DNA of 64,000 bases, taken from assembly GCA_003245715.1 (NCBI GenBank), contig QKCJ01000049.1, positions 147,464-211,463 of the forward strand, in the 5' to 3' direction. Below the pieces are notes generated by a model. That model did not search any database. It was not told the origin of the DNA and saw only the letters and a program-made list of their open reading frames with translations. This document shows positions 17,534 to 26,962 of the stretch, piece by piece. Each line of letters starts with the position of its first letter. Within the stretch, counting starts at the first letter, position 1. The translations under genes were made by a program, and so were the position numbers. The DNA is from a bacterium (GTDB lineage Bacteria > Planctomycetota > SZUA-567).

Positions 17534-18055
17534 TTATAAACTATCCCGTGCAATCTGGCGCATAAGGGTCTTGGCAAGCTCCATAACTGCGGCGTTTCTG
17601 GCTGTAGCCCAGCTCTCGCCCTGATCGATTTTAAGGCGGCCGGCTGTACTGCTGCTCTGTGAGCTGCTGATATTTCGATCCTGGAAGCGGAATTCGTGTT
17701 TGACATTGTCATAGAGGGAGAATTTCGCACTTACAGAGATATAGACTGTCTTTGGTTGATTGTTTGAGTCATATTCAGTAACTACGTTACGGACTTTATA
17801 AATCTCACCAGTGAGCGTCGCGTCACCACCTGAATTGACAACTTTGAGTTTTGGGGTAACATTAATCTCATTAATGACCTCGCGGGTAAGGAGCGTTTCG
17901 AGGCTGTTGTAGTAGGTTGAGTTGCCAAAGGTATTTACCTCAATTGTCTTGAGGTGTGAAGGAAGCCCTGAGCCTGCAGTATAGGCGCAGCCGCCGATAA
18001 GGGTCACAACCGTCAGAGTTATAATACCCAGAAATATTTTTAAACGCTTTTGCAC
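17534..18055 (-). CDS. LptE-like outer-membrane lipoprotein
   Basis: Likely the lipoprotein plug of the LPS transport channel LptD, or a relative. A signal peptide ends in the lipobox IGGC (Cys about residue 22), followed by AYTAGSGLPSHLKTIEVNTFGN, which resembles the LptE start, and a mixed alpha/beta domain of ~150 residues (TGEIYKVRN, then AVMELAKTLMRQI). The GTG at 18055 is chosen because AGGAG lies six bases upstream; the earlier ATG (18103) adds 16 polar residues before the signal peptide. lptD is not nearby. 173 residues, normal for LptE. Confidence 0.72.
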   Translation of the reverse strand: MQKRLKIFLGIITLTVVTLIGGCAYTAGSGLPSHLKTIEVNTFGNSTYYNSLETLLTREVINEINVTPKLKVVNSGGDATLTGEIYKVRNVVTEYDSNNQPKTVYISVSAKFSLYDNVKHEFRFQDRNISSSQSSSTAGRLKIDQGESWATARNAAVMELAKTLMRQIARDSL

Positions 18056-18373
18056 GTTGATCTCCTGCCATGGCCTGAACTTATTTAATAAATAATAATA
18101 CAAAAAAACAACCCGGATAAAAGGAAGTCTCTGTAATATATCGGCAAAATTTAAGATTAACTGCGCTTTTTATCCATATTGGCATCTATTTGCCTGAATT
18201 TTATCTCTGAGCGGCTAAATTCCAACAAAAATTCCTCCGAAAAAAATTGAAAAAGTGTGATAAATTACTGAAGTTATCGGACACCGCAGGCCGATAAAGT
18301 AACGTAACTGTAATGAATATGGTTACTTAAACTATGTGTTTGCTTTAATTAACTCCTTATTGTGGAGAGTGTT
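18056..18373. other. 318-base divergent intergenic region with two inverted repeats
   Basis: It separates the LptE-like and TolB-like genes and must hold both promoters; no convincing -35/-10 pair was found. TTATCGG (18274-18280) faces CCGATAA (18291-18297) across ten bases, and AGTAAC (18299-18304) faces GTTACT (18322-18327). Both are operator- or leader-hairpin-like. No gene is seen. Confidence 0.5.
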
Positions 18374-19576
18374 ATGAAAAAGATAGTTCCTGCGGCGATT
18401 GCTCTTGGCGGATTGTTATGCTCGGTAATGTTGCCGGGATGTATTCCTCTTAGTGCCTTTACGAAAAAAGATAACTATGCGCCGATTGCCAATGGCGACA
18501 TGCAGAACCAGCGTGATCCGGTACCGGCGATTCAGAAGGGGCAGCAGGGAATTCATTACAATCCCCGCGACTGGGTGGCATCGGTTTATAACCCGAGCCA
18601 GATCGGTAATCTTCTTACCTCAAGTGGCCAGACCGGCCTGACCCGTCAGACCTTTACTGAGTCCGGTGGAGACCTGCAGGTTAGTCTTAGCCCTGACGGC
18701 AAGACCATGGCGTACGCGAGTACCAAGTTCTCACGCACTCCGCAGATCTGTCTGCAGGGGGTAAGCGCCAAGGCCGTGCAGTTGATGACGCAGGACAACA
18801 TGAGCGACATGATGCCGGCGTTCAGCCCTGACGGCAAGATGCTTGCCTGGGCCTCAGACCGTTATGGTAACTGGGATATTCTGGTGCAGAAAGCAGATGC
18901 CAGACCAGACAGCAAGCCGCGTCAGATTACCCGCTCAACCGATGATGACATTCATCCTACCTGGAGCCCTGACGGGCGTTTCCTCGCGTTTTCTCGTTTT
19001 AACTCAATGGACGGTAACTGGCAGATTTGGGTGGTTGATACCAAGAGTGACACTATCAGCTATCTGACAGAGGGGCTGTTCCCGCGTTTCAAGCCCCAGC
19101 TTGCCAAGAGCGAAAATGGTAAACAGGCTTATACACTTCTTTATCAGCGTAACCGCAAACGTGATGTGCCGTGGTACAGCATCTGGATTAACTCTTTCTC
19201 TGCTGAGAGCAATGGCTCAATTGAAGCGGTTAATGCTCCTATGGAAATTGTTTCAAACGACAAGTGGGCGGCTATTACCCCATGCTGGAGTCCTAACGGC
19301 GAGTATATCGCTTTTGCAACAGTCGGTAAGAGCGCGCTTGCCCAGTGGCAGGCACGTATTTACAAGCCTGATGATATCTGGGTCGTACGTACAGATGGTA
19401 CAGACCTGACACAGATTACCAGCCACAGCGCACCGGACTGGAATCCGTACTGGGCAATTGATCCGAATAATCCCGACGATCCTAACGGCCGTATTTACTT
19501 TACCAGTGAGCGTAACGGTAACCCGAATGTCTGGAGTGTAAAACCGATTATTGCCGGCATGGTGGCAATGAAGTAG
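18374..19576 (+). CDS. TolB-like beta-propeller lipoprotein
   Basis: A lipoprotein with a WD40-like/TolB propeller: repeated LSPDGKTMAYAS, FSPDGKMLAWASDR, WSPDGRFLAFSR, WSPNGEYIAFAT blades, each with the DPP-type turn. The signal peptide ends in the lipobox LPGC (Cys27). TolB normally works in the Tol-Pal envelope system, but no tol or pal gene is near, so a different partner is possible. The ATG at 18374 has GGAG six bases upstream; the GTG at 18362 would leave no room for a site. 400 residues. It is followed after 52 bases by another lipoprotein gene on the same strand. Confidence 0.83.
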   Translation: MKKIVPAAIALGGLLCSVMLPGCIPLSAFTKKDNYAPIANGDMQNQRDPVPAIQKGQQGIHYNPRDWVASVYNPSQIGNLLTSSGQTGLTRQTFTESGGDLQVSLSPDGKTMAYASTKFSRTPQICLQGVSAKAVQLMTQDNMSDMMPAFSPDGKMLAWASDRYGNWDILVQKADARPDSKPRQITRSTDDDIHPTWSPDGRFLAFSRFNSMDGNWQIWVVDTKSDTISYLTEGLFPRFKPQLAKSENGKQAYTLLYQRNRKRDVPWYSIWINSFSAESNGSIEAVNAPMEIVSNDKWAAITPCWSPNGEYIAFATVGKSALAQWQARIYKPDDIWVVRTDGTDLTQITSHSAPDWNPYWAIDPNNPDDPNGRIYFTSERNGNPNVWSVKPIIAGMVAMK

Positions 19577-19628
19577 TTTGCCTGCTTAAAAAAGTACTTC
19601 TTAAATTCTTTATAAATGGACCAGATTA

Positions 19629-20735
19629 ATGCACAAATCAGCGATAATGCTAATAGTGGTTGTGAGTTCTCTCTTCTGTAGCGGCTGCTTTCAGGAGATG
19701 GGGGTTTTCGGGCGCAAGGTGACCCGTGCTGCGTATGGTGCGCAATCAAAGTCTTATGAAGAATTCAAGGGTGATCCGGTAGCTCTGGCAACGGTCAAGA
19801 CAATTGCGTTTGTCCCTTTTGAGAACGCTTCAGCCGAGTCGACATTTGACTCAATGCTCTTTACGACCAGAATGGCTAACCAGATGGCAACTCAGGGTGA
19901 GGTGCGTGTAATCTATCCGCGCGAGATGATGAAGATGGTTGAGACGGAAAACCGTAAGGCCAAGCTTCATAATACCCGCCTGCAGGAGCGTATAGTGCTT
20001 GGCGAAGATCTTAACGGGATTCCGCGTGATGAACGTACTCGCATGCGGATGATGGACCCGTCTGTAAATATTGATGATGCGGTTAAGCTGGGACGGTTAC
20101 TCAAAGCTGACGCGGTTGTTATGGGAACAGTCACGGATTATGATCCATATATGCGTCCTAAGATGTGTCTGACGGTCAAGCTGGTTGCGACTGGTAACTC
20201 CGATACAGCGGCAATGGCTCTTTCACAGATGACGCAGTGGGGCGTGCCGCGCACTTCATCAACAGCCCGAGGCGAGATCTGGTTTGTCCAGCAGAACTTT
20301 GACAGCCGTGACTCTGACATCGGCCGCAACGTCTGGGTATACGGCCTGACCAAGCATACTGAAGACCGTCCTACAGATGTGGAGAGCTACATCGCCAGCA
20401 TGTCACAGTACTTTGACTATGTCGGATCCTGCATGACGCGGGAAGTATTGCGCGCCAGAAAGAAAGCCGTAGACGAAGCAGAGCGCAGGGCTCTGGCTGA
20501 GGCCCAGAAACAGAAACTCGCGCAGGAAGGTGTACGCAACAAGATACGCGCTCTTACCGATGTGCATTATCAGGTACCTGACGCGCAGGCAGTCATGAAC
20601 CGCTCACTTGGCGATATGAGGGATAAGGGGTGGAGACCTGACATATATAATATTGAACATCCTGACAAAAAACGTCTGATGAATACATATGTGGATCCGA
20701 AACTGGTACAGGAGCAGATTCAGGCCATGCGCTAA
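19629..20735 (+). CDS. Lipoprotein with CsgG-like N-terminal domain
   Basis: A signal peptide with lipobox CSGC (Cys about 20) is followed by VKTIAFVPFENASAESTFDSML, then IDDAVKLGRLLKADAVVMGTV, a pattern shared by CsgG/TolB-N-like lipoproteins that assemble at the outer membrane. Residues ~275-305 are an Ala/Glu/Lys-rich helix (AERRALAEAQKQKLAQEG). The C terminus is unassigned. It may work with the preceding TolB-like lipoprotein, with which it is likely co-transcribed. The exact function is unknown. Confidence 0.7.
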   Translation: MHKSAIMLIVVVSSLFCSGCFQEMGVFGRKVTRAAYGAQSKSYEEFKGDPVALATVKTIAFVPFENASAESTFDSMLFTTRMANQMATQGEVRVIYPREMMKMVETENRKAKLHNTRLQERIVLGEDLNGIPRDERTRMRMMDPSVNIDDAVKLGRLLKADAVVMGTVTDYDPYMRPKMCLTVKLVATGNSDTAAMALSQMTQWGVPRTSSTARGEIWFVQQNFDSRDSDIGRNVWVYGLTKHTEDRPTDVESYIASMSQYFDYVGSCMTREVLRARKKAVDEAERRALAEAQKQKLAQEGVRNKIRALTDVHYQVPDAQAVMNRSLGDMRDKGWRPDIYNIEHPDKKRLMNTYVDPKLVQEQIQAMR

Positions 20736-20826
20736 ATTCTGCAGAAATTGTCTGCCGTATCCTAAGGTGTGCCCGCGTGGTGATCCGGTTTGAGTAAACT
20801 TTTCAGCAGTGGGAGCGTAATTTTAA

Positions 20827-23229
20827 ATGTTAAGGAATTTTCTGACTATTCTTCGCCGCGAGTTCAGCCAGCTTGGCTATACCGCGGCGATTTATTGTGT
20901 ACTCTCGGCATTAACCCTAGTCTACAGTCTGATCTATTATTCAAGCGTCGACCAGAGCCGGCAGGCCCTCATACAGCCCGTATCTTTCATGGTCGGCATT
21001 CTGTCTATGTTTCTTGTACCGGTGCTTACCATGCGCTCCTTTGCCGGTGAGGAAAACTCCGGAACAATCGAGACCCTGCTCACCCTGCCAATCCGCCGCA
21101 TTGAAATCGTCCTAGGCAAATTTTTCGGCTGCTGGCTCTTCTACTCTCTGACCCTGCTGCCGCTTGCGGGGTATCTTCTGATCTTCTGGCGCTACGGAGA
21201 GATCGACTGGGGGGTGGTTATCGCAACAGTTCTGGGGCTGCTCATGATCGGTGCGGCGCAGGTCTCAGCCGGCCTTTTTGTTTCAAGTCTGACCTCGAAT
21301 ATCATTGTCGCCGCAGCGGGTGGCTGTATTGTCAATGTCTTTGTCTTTATGCTCTCAATGCCGATTGAAACGGGGGGGGGCGTCTACTCCTTCCCCGCGC
21401 AGCTTTCATGGTGGGCGCACTTCAAAGAGATCTTTACCCGAGGCATAATTGATACGCGTTCTCTTACCTACTTTATCACCTTTATAGCTTTTTTTCTCTT
21501 CCTGCTCTGGCTCAATCTTGTCTCGCGCGGTGAGTTTTCCCGTTCAGGGCAGAACAAACTTAAAAAATCATATGTCATAATTTCCGGACTGATCGCGCTG
21601 ATTGCGGGAAATATTTTTATTATTGCCGGTCTGGCTCTTTCCGGTTGGAAGCAGATACTGAAAGAAATCGGCGAAGGTGCATTTTTCGGCGCAGCCTGGC
21701 CGCTGACAGTCTCGGTTATACTTGCAGTCCTAGCGCTGATAATTCTGCGCCTTGGCAGGATTAAGCGAGAATCATCCGCCAAAATAATCCGCAACGGTTG
21801 GCCGGTCTGGCTGGCTGGAATTTCGGCGTTGCTGCTTTTACTCAACATTAATTACATCACTCTTCAGCCGGTTATGGGGTACAAAATTTATCACCGCTGG
21901 GATATTACTGATGGTGAGGTCAACACAATGTCCCCGCAGATGCGTGAAGCAATTGATATGCTGGAGGAGCCGATCACTTTTACGACCTTTTTCAGTGAGT
22001 CAGCGGATTATGACGGTGTGCCGTTGGCTCGTCGTGTGCGTGATCTGCTGAGTGAAATGTCAAGTTACAGTCCCAACATTCGCCTGCACAGCCTTGACGC
22101 CCTTGAAGACCCCAAAGACGCACGGGCCTTGGGTGAGAAGATGAACCTGCCCCTTCCTGAGCTTGCCAAGCTGATGGTCGCTGATTACAAGGGCAAGAGG
22201 ATGGTCATTCAGGCGCAGAACCTCTTGCGCGCTCCCGATGAAAAAGAACTGATGGCCGGTATGAAAAGGGCAATCCTTCAGGCGGAAGAAGCACTCACGC
22301 TTACTATCCGTACGATTTCTGACCAGCGGGTGACTCGGATATTCTTTACGCAGGGGCATGGTGAAGCGTCGGTTACCAAAGCCGGGCGCACGCCTGAATC
22401 AATAGCCGCTTTTGCCCAGATACTGCGGCGTGAAGCGTATGAGGTTCGGCAGTTTCTGCTGACAGGCAGTGAACCGGTGCCGCCTGGCTGTGATACCCTG
22501 ATAATCGCCAATCCGCAGATAGCTTTCAGCAGGGAAGCGGAGAAAGTTATCGAGGACTATCTTGAACGTGGCGGGCGTCTGATGGTGCTTTTGCCCTCAA
22601 GCACAACCCAGAAATACAAACTTGGACTCGATTCAATATTTTCCAAAGCCGGTATCGCCAGACGCAGTGACATTGTAATTGATACCAAGAACAATTACGG
22701 TTCGCAGCCAACCCAGATACTCTCACTTATGGATGAGTCAGCCCCCTTCAAAACCGGCCTGACGCAGACTGTTGTCATGCTCCCGGATACTTCTTCCTTC
22801 AGGGTATCAGAAGACAGGGCTAAAAAGAATAAATGGATGAACTGGCCGCTTCTGCGCAGCCTCGGCAAGAGTACGCTTTATGATCCGCACACCAAAAAGT
22901 CAAACCCGGGGCCGGCGAGTGTTGCGGTTGCTGCCGTTCATCCGGCAAATGGCATGAATGGTGAGGCGCGGCTGGTGGTTGTCGGTTGTCCTGGGTTTGC
23001 TTCGAACATCTATCTTGATTTATACAGCAATAAAGTATTTCTCCTGCAGGCTTCGCGTTGGCTGGCGGGGCGGGACTATAATGTATCGGGAGTAGCGCGG
23101 AAGTTTATCGATTATAACATGAAAATTAATGAAGAAGGTCTGCGGCTGGTGTGGTGGATTGCTGTTGTTGAGATGCCGCTGCTCTGGCTGATCGGCGGGC
23201 TCTTTATCTGGTACAGACGTAAGGAATAA
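20827..23229 (+). CDS. Gld-type ABC transporter permease fused to GldG-like domain
   Basis: Residues 1-260 form an ABC-2 permease (GldF/NosY-like, about six membrane segments, with MRSFAGEENSGTIETLLTLP typical of the family). After further membrane segments (~265-345), residues ~350-770 form a soluble periplasmic GldG/ABC_transp_aux domain (ITFTTFFSE, FTQGHGEASV, DTLIIANPQ, EDYLERGGRLMVLLP). A final membrane helix ends the 800 residues. Such fusions pair with a DUF4340 protein, which follows directly. The ATP-binding subunit is not in the window. In this non-Bacteroidetes context a link to gliding is not implied; export or envelope function is likely. Confidence 0.82.
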   Translation: MLRNFLTILRREFSQLGYTAAIYCVLSALTLVYSLIYYSSVDQSRQALIQPVSFMVGILSMFLVPVLTMRSFAGEENSGTIETLLTLPIRRIEIVLGKFFGCWLFYSLTLLPLAGYLLIFWRYGEIDWGVVIATVLGLLMIGAAQVSAGLFVSSLTSNIIVAAAGGCIVNVFVFMLSMPIETGGGVYSFPAQLSWWAHFKEIFTRGIIDTRSLTYFITFIAFFLFLLWLNLVSRGEFSRSGQNKLKKSYVIISGLIALIAGNIFIIAGLALSGWKQILKEIGEGAFFGAAWPLTVSVILAVLALIILRLGRIKRESSAKIIRNGWPVWLAGISALLLLLNINYITLQPVMGYKIYHRWDITDGEVNTMSPQMREAIDMLEEPITFTTFFSESADYDGVPLARRVRDLLSEMSSYSPNIRLHSLDALEDPKDARALGEKMNLPLPELAKLMVADYKGKRMVIQAQNLLRAPDEKELMAGMKRAILQAEEALTLTIRTISDQRVTRIFFTQGHGEASVTKAGRTPESIAAFAQILRREAYEVRQFLLTGSEPVPPGCDTLIIANPQIAFSREAEKVIEDYLERGGRLMVLLPSSTTQKYKLGLDSIFSKAGIARRSDIVIDTKNNYGSQPTQILSLMDESAPFKTGLTQTVVMLPDTSSFRVSEDRAKKNKWMNWPLLRSLGKSTLYDPHTKKSNPGPASVAVAAVHPANGMNGEARLVVVGCPGFASNIYLDLYSNKVFLLQASRWLAGRDYNVSGVARKFIDYNMKINEEGLRLVWWIAVVEMPLLWLIGGLFIWYRRKE

Positions 23230-23284
23230 GTACTGAATTCTGTTGACTGCGTTGTTTTAATACAAAAAAACTCAGGTGTGAATT

Positions 23285-25090
23285 ATGAATAAAAAGTTAA
23301 GTGTCATTCTCTTTATAATAGCTTTGATGGTGACTGCGGCAAGTATTACGTTTACTTTTGTCGGGCAGAAAAATATCAATATCGCCGGCAGGGTTCTGAA
23401 GGTTAATTCGTCTGAAATCAGTTCCATGGAGTTGTATAAGGGTGACAGTATTCTCGCTGCCTTTGAGAAAGACAGTGCCGGTAAATGGAAGGTCAGTATC
23501 CCGTCCCTTGAAATAAGCAAGAATATTGCTGACCGCGTTGCCATTGAAGATCTGCTTGCTTTTGTCGGCAGGGTTGAAAAAATCCCCGCTAAAGATATTG
23601 ACTATGCCGGCAGTGGCCTTGACCAGAGCAACAAACTGCAGTTTGTTGTTCACGGGCAGGGGACTGACAGTTCCGTTTATATCGGCGGTTACAGCAAGGA
23701 CGGCCTGTCACGTTACCTTTCATCAGATGAGGATAACAAGCTGGTTCTTTCTGCTGACGGTGAACTTTGCAGGGTGTTTGACCGTGAACTGAAGAGTTAC
23801 CGATCGTTGGATATTGTTGACTTTGGCAATAATCCGCCGAATGAAATAATTATCTATCCGGGCGGCGGAAAAGATAAATTGCAGATGAGCAGCAGCGAGC
23901 TTGGGTGGGTCATCACCAGTCCGGTAAGTTGGCCGGCTGATAATAAGGCTGTTGGCCGGCTGATGCGAATCCTGACAATGCTCAGAGCCAAAAACGTACT
24001 CAGCGAGATGCCGAAGGTTAATAAGGATACCCCGTACTTTGAGCTTAGCAGTGGTGGTAAAAAATATAAAATATGGGCCTTTGGCAAAGCCGGTGATGAA
24101 GATGCGGTCGTAAAGTTAAGTGACCGTGAGGAGGTTTATCAGGTCAGCGGCAGCATAATGTGGGAATTTATGCGCGCAAATCGCGACACCTACAGACAGA
24201 AGGTTATTGATCTGGTAAAAGACCAAAAAATCAAGACTCTTGAACTCACTGATGCTACGGGGCGCAGCCTGCGGATGACAAGTGAGAGTGATAGCTGGGT
24301 TGCAGACAAAGGATTCGGTTATCAGATTGAAAAAAGCTCAGCCGATGCGTTGGCACAGTTGCTGGCGGGGATTGTTGTGAAATCGATTGTCAGTGAAGCT
24401 GGTGATAACCTCAAGGAGTTTCATCTTGATAAACCGCAGATGAAAATTTCTGCATATGATGCGGGTGGCGCCGAGATTGCCTCGGTTGATGTGGCTGCTG
24501 TAAAACTTCCGGCACCGCTGCGTGGCCCGGATATGGTTTATGCGAGATTGAGCGGGCGCAGGCAGATTGTTGAGCTTGAGCCATTCACCGGCGGAGCATT
24601 GCTGCAGGACTTCAACTATTATCGTTGGCGGGTGGTTAATTATACCGATTTTCGCAATATTCTCAAGGTCGAGATCATAACCCCGGCCTTTACCCGCGAG
24701 TACTGGCGTAACACCGATACGCAGTACCAGATGGTCAAGCCAGAAACTGTAATCCTTTCTGAGAACGGCAATTGGAACTTTTTATCATTGGTTCGCAGGC
24801 TGTCCAGGCTAACCTGTGCTGGTTACGTTCCGGAAAAAAATCTGGAAAACATTGATTTTGGACTTGACCAGCCGACCCTAAAAACCATACTTACCATGCG
24901 ATCTGTTACAGGCAAAAAAGAATCTGAACGGCAGAAGGTTACTTTGGTTGTCGGTAAAAGCTTGTCAATACCAGACTTAAATGGTGGCGGCGGCATGAAA
25001 ACATATTACTACGCGAAGCTGAAAAACAGTAAAGACGTTTTTATTATTGATAAAAAACTGGTCGATGAGCTGTTTATAGAGTATAAATAG
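23285..25090 (+). CDS. DUF4340 membrane-anchored protein
   Basis: One N-terminal membrane anchor (residues 5-24) is followed by a large extracytoplasmic beta-rich region of repeated DUF4340 modules (WKVSIPSLE, DSWVADKGFGYQIEKSSAD, GNWNFLSLVRRLSRL). It lies 55 bases after the Gld-type permease, the usual neighbour of this family. Function is unknown; it is thought to be an accessory of that transporter. 601 residues. Confidence 0.8.
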   Translation: MNKKLSVILFIIALMVTAASITFTFVGQKNINIAGRVLKVNSSEISSMELYKGDSILAAFEKDSAGKWKVSIPSLEISKNIADRVAIEDLLAFVGRVEKIPAKDIDYAGSGLDQSNKLQFVVHGQGTDSSVYIGGYSKDGLSRYLSSDEDNKLVLSADGELCRVFDRELKSYRSLDIVDFGNNPPNEIIIYPGGGKDKLQMSSSELGWVITSPVSWPADNKAVGRLMRILTMLRAKNVLSEMPKVNKDTPYFELSSGGKKYKIWAFGKAGDEDAVVKLSDREEVYQVSGSIMWEFMRANRDTYRQKVIDLVKDQKIKTLELTDATGRSLRMTSESDSWVADKGFGYQIEKSSADALAQLLAGIVVKSIVSEAGDNLKEFHLDKPQMKISAYDAGGAEIASVDVAAVKLPAPLRGPDMVYARLSGRRQIVELEPFTGGALLQDFNYYRWRVVNYTDFRNILKVEIITPAFTREYWRNTDTQYQMVKPETVILSENGNWNFLSLVRRLSRLTCAGYVPEKNLENIDFGLDQPTLKTILTMRSVTGKKESERQKVTLVVGKSLSIPDLNGGGGMKTYYYAKLKNSKDVFIIDKKLVDELFIEYK

Positions 25091-25224
25091 AGTGTGTTTT
25101 TTTGAGCCCGTGGCTCATAAATGTCAGCGGTTTAGGTGTAGGGATATACGGGGATATACTTTGAGGTGTCTGAACGTTGAGGTTTTGGGCATTTTGGGGT
25201 GAAGTTCGGGGAGGTTTTTATTAG

Positions 25225-26124
25225 ATGGCTAAGAAGGCGGCTAAGAAGACCAGTAAAAAGACTGCGAAAAAGGCAACTGCCAAGGTTGCTGAAAAAGCAG
25301 CGGTAAAGCAGGATAAGAGTACTGGTAAGAGTGTTACGAAAAAAACAGTGAAGAAATCACCGGAAAAGGGTGGTAAGGATTCCGGTAAAAAAAGCGGAGC
25401 AAAGTCGGAAAAAGACGTTGCCGTTAAAAGTAAAAAAGCCGCCGGTAGTTCTGGCGGAAATGGAAATGGTAAGAGTTTAGAAGTTAATGAGGAAAAAATA
25501 AATACAGTGACTGATAAAGCTAAAAAAACAGCCAAGAAGACCAGAGTTAAAGCTCCGAAGAAGAAATCAGTGGCAGCTGCCTTAGCTCCTGCGCCTGAGA
25601 TAAAGCGAGGCTTGAAGCTTGCTCCGGGTGTTCTTTTAACCGGGATCAAAAAGACAGAAAATCATGCGCAGCAGGCCGGTGGCGAGTCGACTGAGTACCG
25701 CAAGTTGACCAAGAAAGAAGCTCAGCAGATCAAAGAGAAGCTTATTGAGATGCGTGAGGATATTCTTGAAGGTGTGCGCAAGGAACTGGCGGATTCAAAA
25801 AGCCGCGCGTCTTCAGCTCCTGCCGATATCATTGACCAGGCTGCCGATGCTTATGATGATGATGTCTCCTTTGAGATTGCTGCAGCCAGCGATGAAGAAC
25901 TTGAACAGATTGAAGCCGCTCTTGAACGGCTTGAGGAAGGTTCATACGGGCAGTGTGAGTCCTGTTCTGCCACAATTTCTCCGACGAGGCTCAAGATTTT
26001 ACCGTTTGCAACACGTTGTGTGAGTTGCCGCGGTGATTACGAGAAGACCAAGCGTCGCAGAGATTCTGGTTTGCGCAATTTCTTCGGTGAGGGAGAACTT
26101 GATGAAGAGACAGTTGAGATCTGA
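25225..26124 (+). CDS. Histone-H1-like tail fused to a DksA/TraR zinc-finger domain
   Basis: Residues 1-~135 are extremely Lys/Ala/Thr-rich with repeated AKK and KKT units, like the tails of bacterial H1-like DNA-binding proteins. Residues ~155-299 are a DksA/TraR domain: a coiled coil with an acidic tip (DIIDQAADAYDDD) and a four-Cys zinc finger C244-x2-C-x17-C265-x2-C. DksA-type proteins enter the RNA polymerase secondary channel and modulate the stringent response. The tail suggests DNA/nucleoid anchoring. The ATG at 25225 follows GGGGAGG about ten bases upstream. Its end overlaps the next gene by 23 bases. Confidence 0.85.
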   Translation: MAKKAAKKTSKKTAKKATAKVAEKAAVKQDKSTGKSVTKKTVKKSPEKGGKDSGKKSGAKSEKDVAVKSKKAAGSSGGNGNGKSLEVNEEKINTVTDKAKKTAKKTRVKAPKKKSVAAALAPAPEIKRGLKLAPGVLLTGIKKTENHAQQAGGESTEYRKLTKKEAQQIKEKLIEMREDILEGVRKELADSKSRASSAPADIIDQAADAYDDDVSFEIAAASDEELEQIEAALERLEEGSYGQCESCSATISPTRLKILPFATRCVSCRGDYEKTKRRRDSGLRNFFGEGELDEETVEI

Positions 26125-26932
26125 GTATACAACGTTATTGAAGACAATCAGCCAGTCCCTTATTCAAACAGTTTCGCAGCGGCGTATCCGGAAGGACGCC
26201 GCTGTCCTTTTATGTGCGGTAGCGATGCTGTTTTTATCATCTTGCGGCGAGGACAACAAGAAGGCTGCCAAGCTTGCGGCTGATTCTGGGCTCAAGGCGA
26301 TGGCGCACAATGACCTTGACGGAGCCAAAAGTTATTTCCAGTATGCGCTCAAGAAGAATCCGTTGTCGGCTAACGCAAATTTTGGTATGGCGAGACTGAA
26401 TGATCTGTTTTATCAGGATAATTCTAATGCGGTGGTTTATTATCGCCGCTATCTTGATCTTATTCATTATGGCGATTTTTATAATGAGACTAAAAACGCG
26501 CTCAAAATTCTTGATGAGTTGAATTCCGGCAAACTTGAGGACCCTGTCAGGGCTTTTCAGGATTTTGTCCTGCTGGTTGACAGTGACCAATCAAAGCAGC
26601 TTGTCAAGCGGCTGAATATCGCATTTATTGCGCGCGAAGCCCAGGCCGGTAAGAATCTGCAGAAGGTTTTTCAGGAATTTGAAGCGCTTTTTCTTGATCG
26701 GAGAATTGTTATCGCCAAGAGGCGTTTCACTAAAGAGGACAAAGAAGCGGTTTTGCTTGTTGGCCTTGCTAAAGGTAATCACTTAAGCCCTGAGAATCGC
26801 AAGATTTTTTCTTCTGCCGATGGTCTTAAGGACGTCAACGATTATTACGCATTTGAGCTGGTCAGGTCGGATGAGGAAAACCATGGCCTCTGGCAGCTTA
26901 TGAGTTACAGCAAACTGGGGAAATCTGAATAA
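26102..26932 (+). CDS. Lipoprotein with tetratricopeptide-like repeats
   Basis: A long basic N-region (about 35 residues) precedes a hydrophobic core and the lipobox LSSC. The next ~80 residues form TPR-like helices (AMAHNDLDGAKSYFQYALKKNP, NANFGMARL). The C-terminal ~130 residues are helical and unassigned. The ATG at 26102 has GGGAG (26091-26095) six bases upstream and lies inside the DksA-like gene; the frame is open back to 26033 without a site. Function unknown; 276 residues. Confidence 0.72.
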   Translation: MKRQLRSEYTTLLKTISQSLIQTVSQRRIRKDAAVLLCAVAMLFLSSCGEDNKKAAKLAADSGLKAMAHNDLDGAKSYFQYALKKNPLSANANFGMARLNDLFYQDNSNAVVYYRRYLDLIHYGDFYNETKNALKILDELNSGKLEDPVRAFQDFVLLVDSDQSKQLVKRLNIAFIAREAQAGKNLQKVFQEFEALFLDRRIVIAKRRFTKEDKEAVLLVGLAKGNHLSPENRKIFSSADGLKDVNDYYAFELVRSDEENHGLWQLMSYSKLGKSE

Positions 26933-26962
26933 TTTCACCTGACGTTTTATCTGGAGAAAAGA

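Noticed and set aside
25103..25117. Hairpin TGAGCC/GGCTCA after the DUF4340 gene as terminator
   Set aside because: The T tract precedes rather than follows the stem, so it does not fit an intrinsic terminator.
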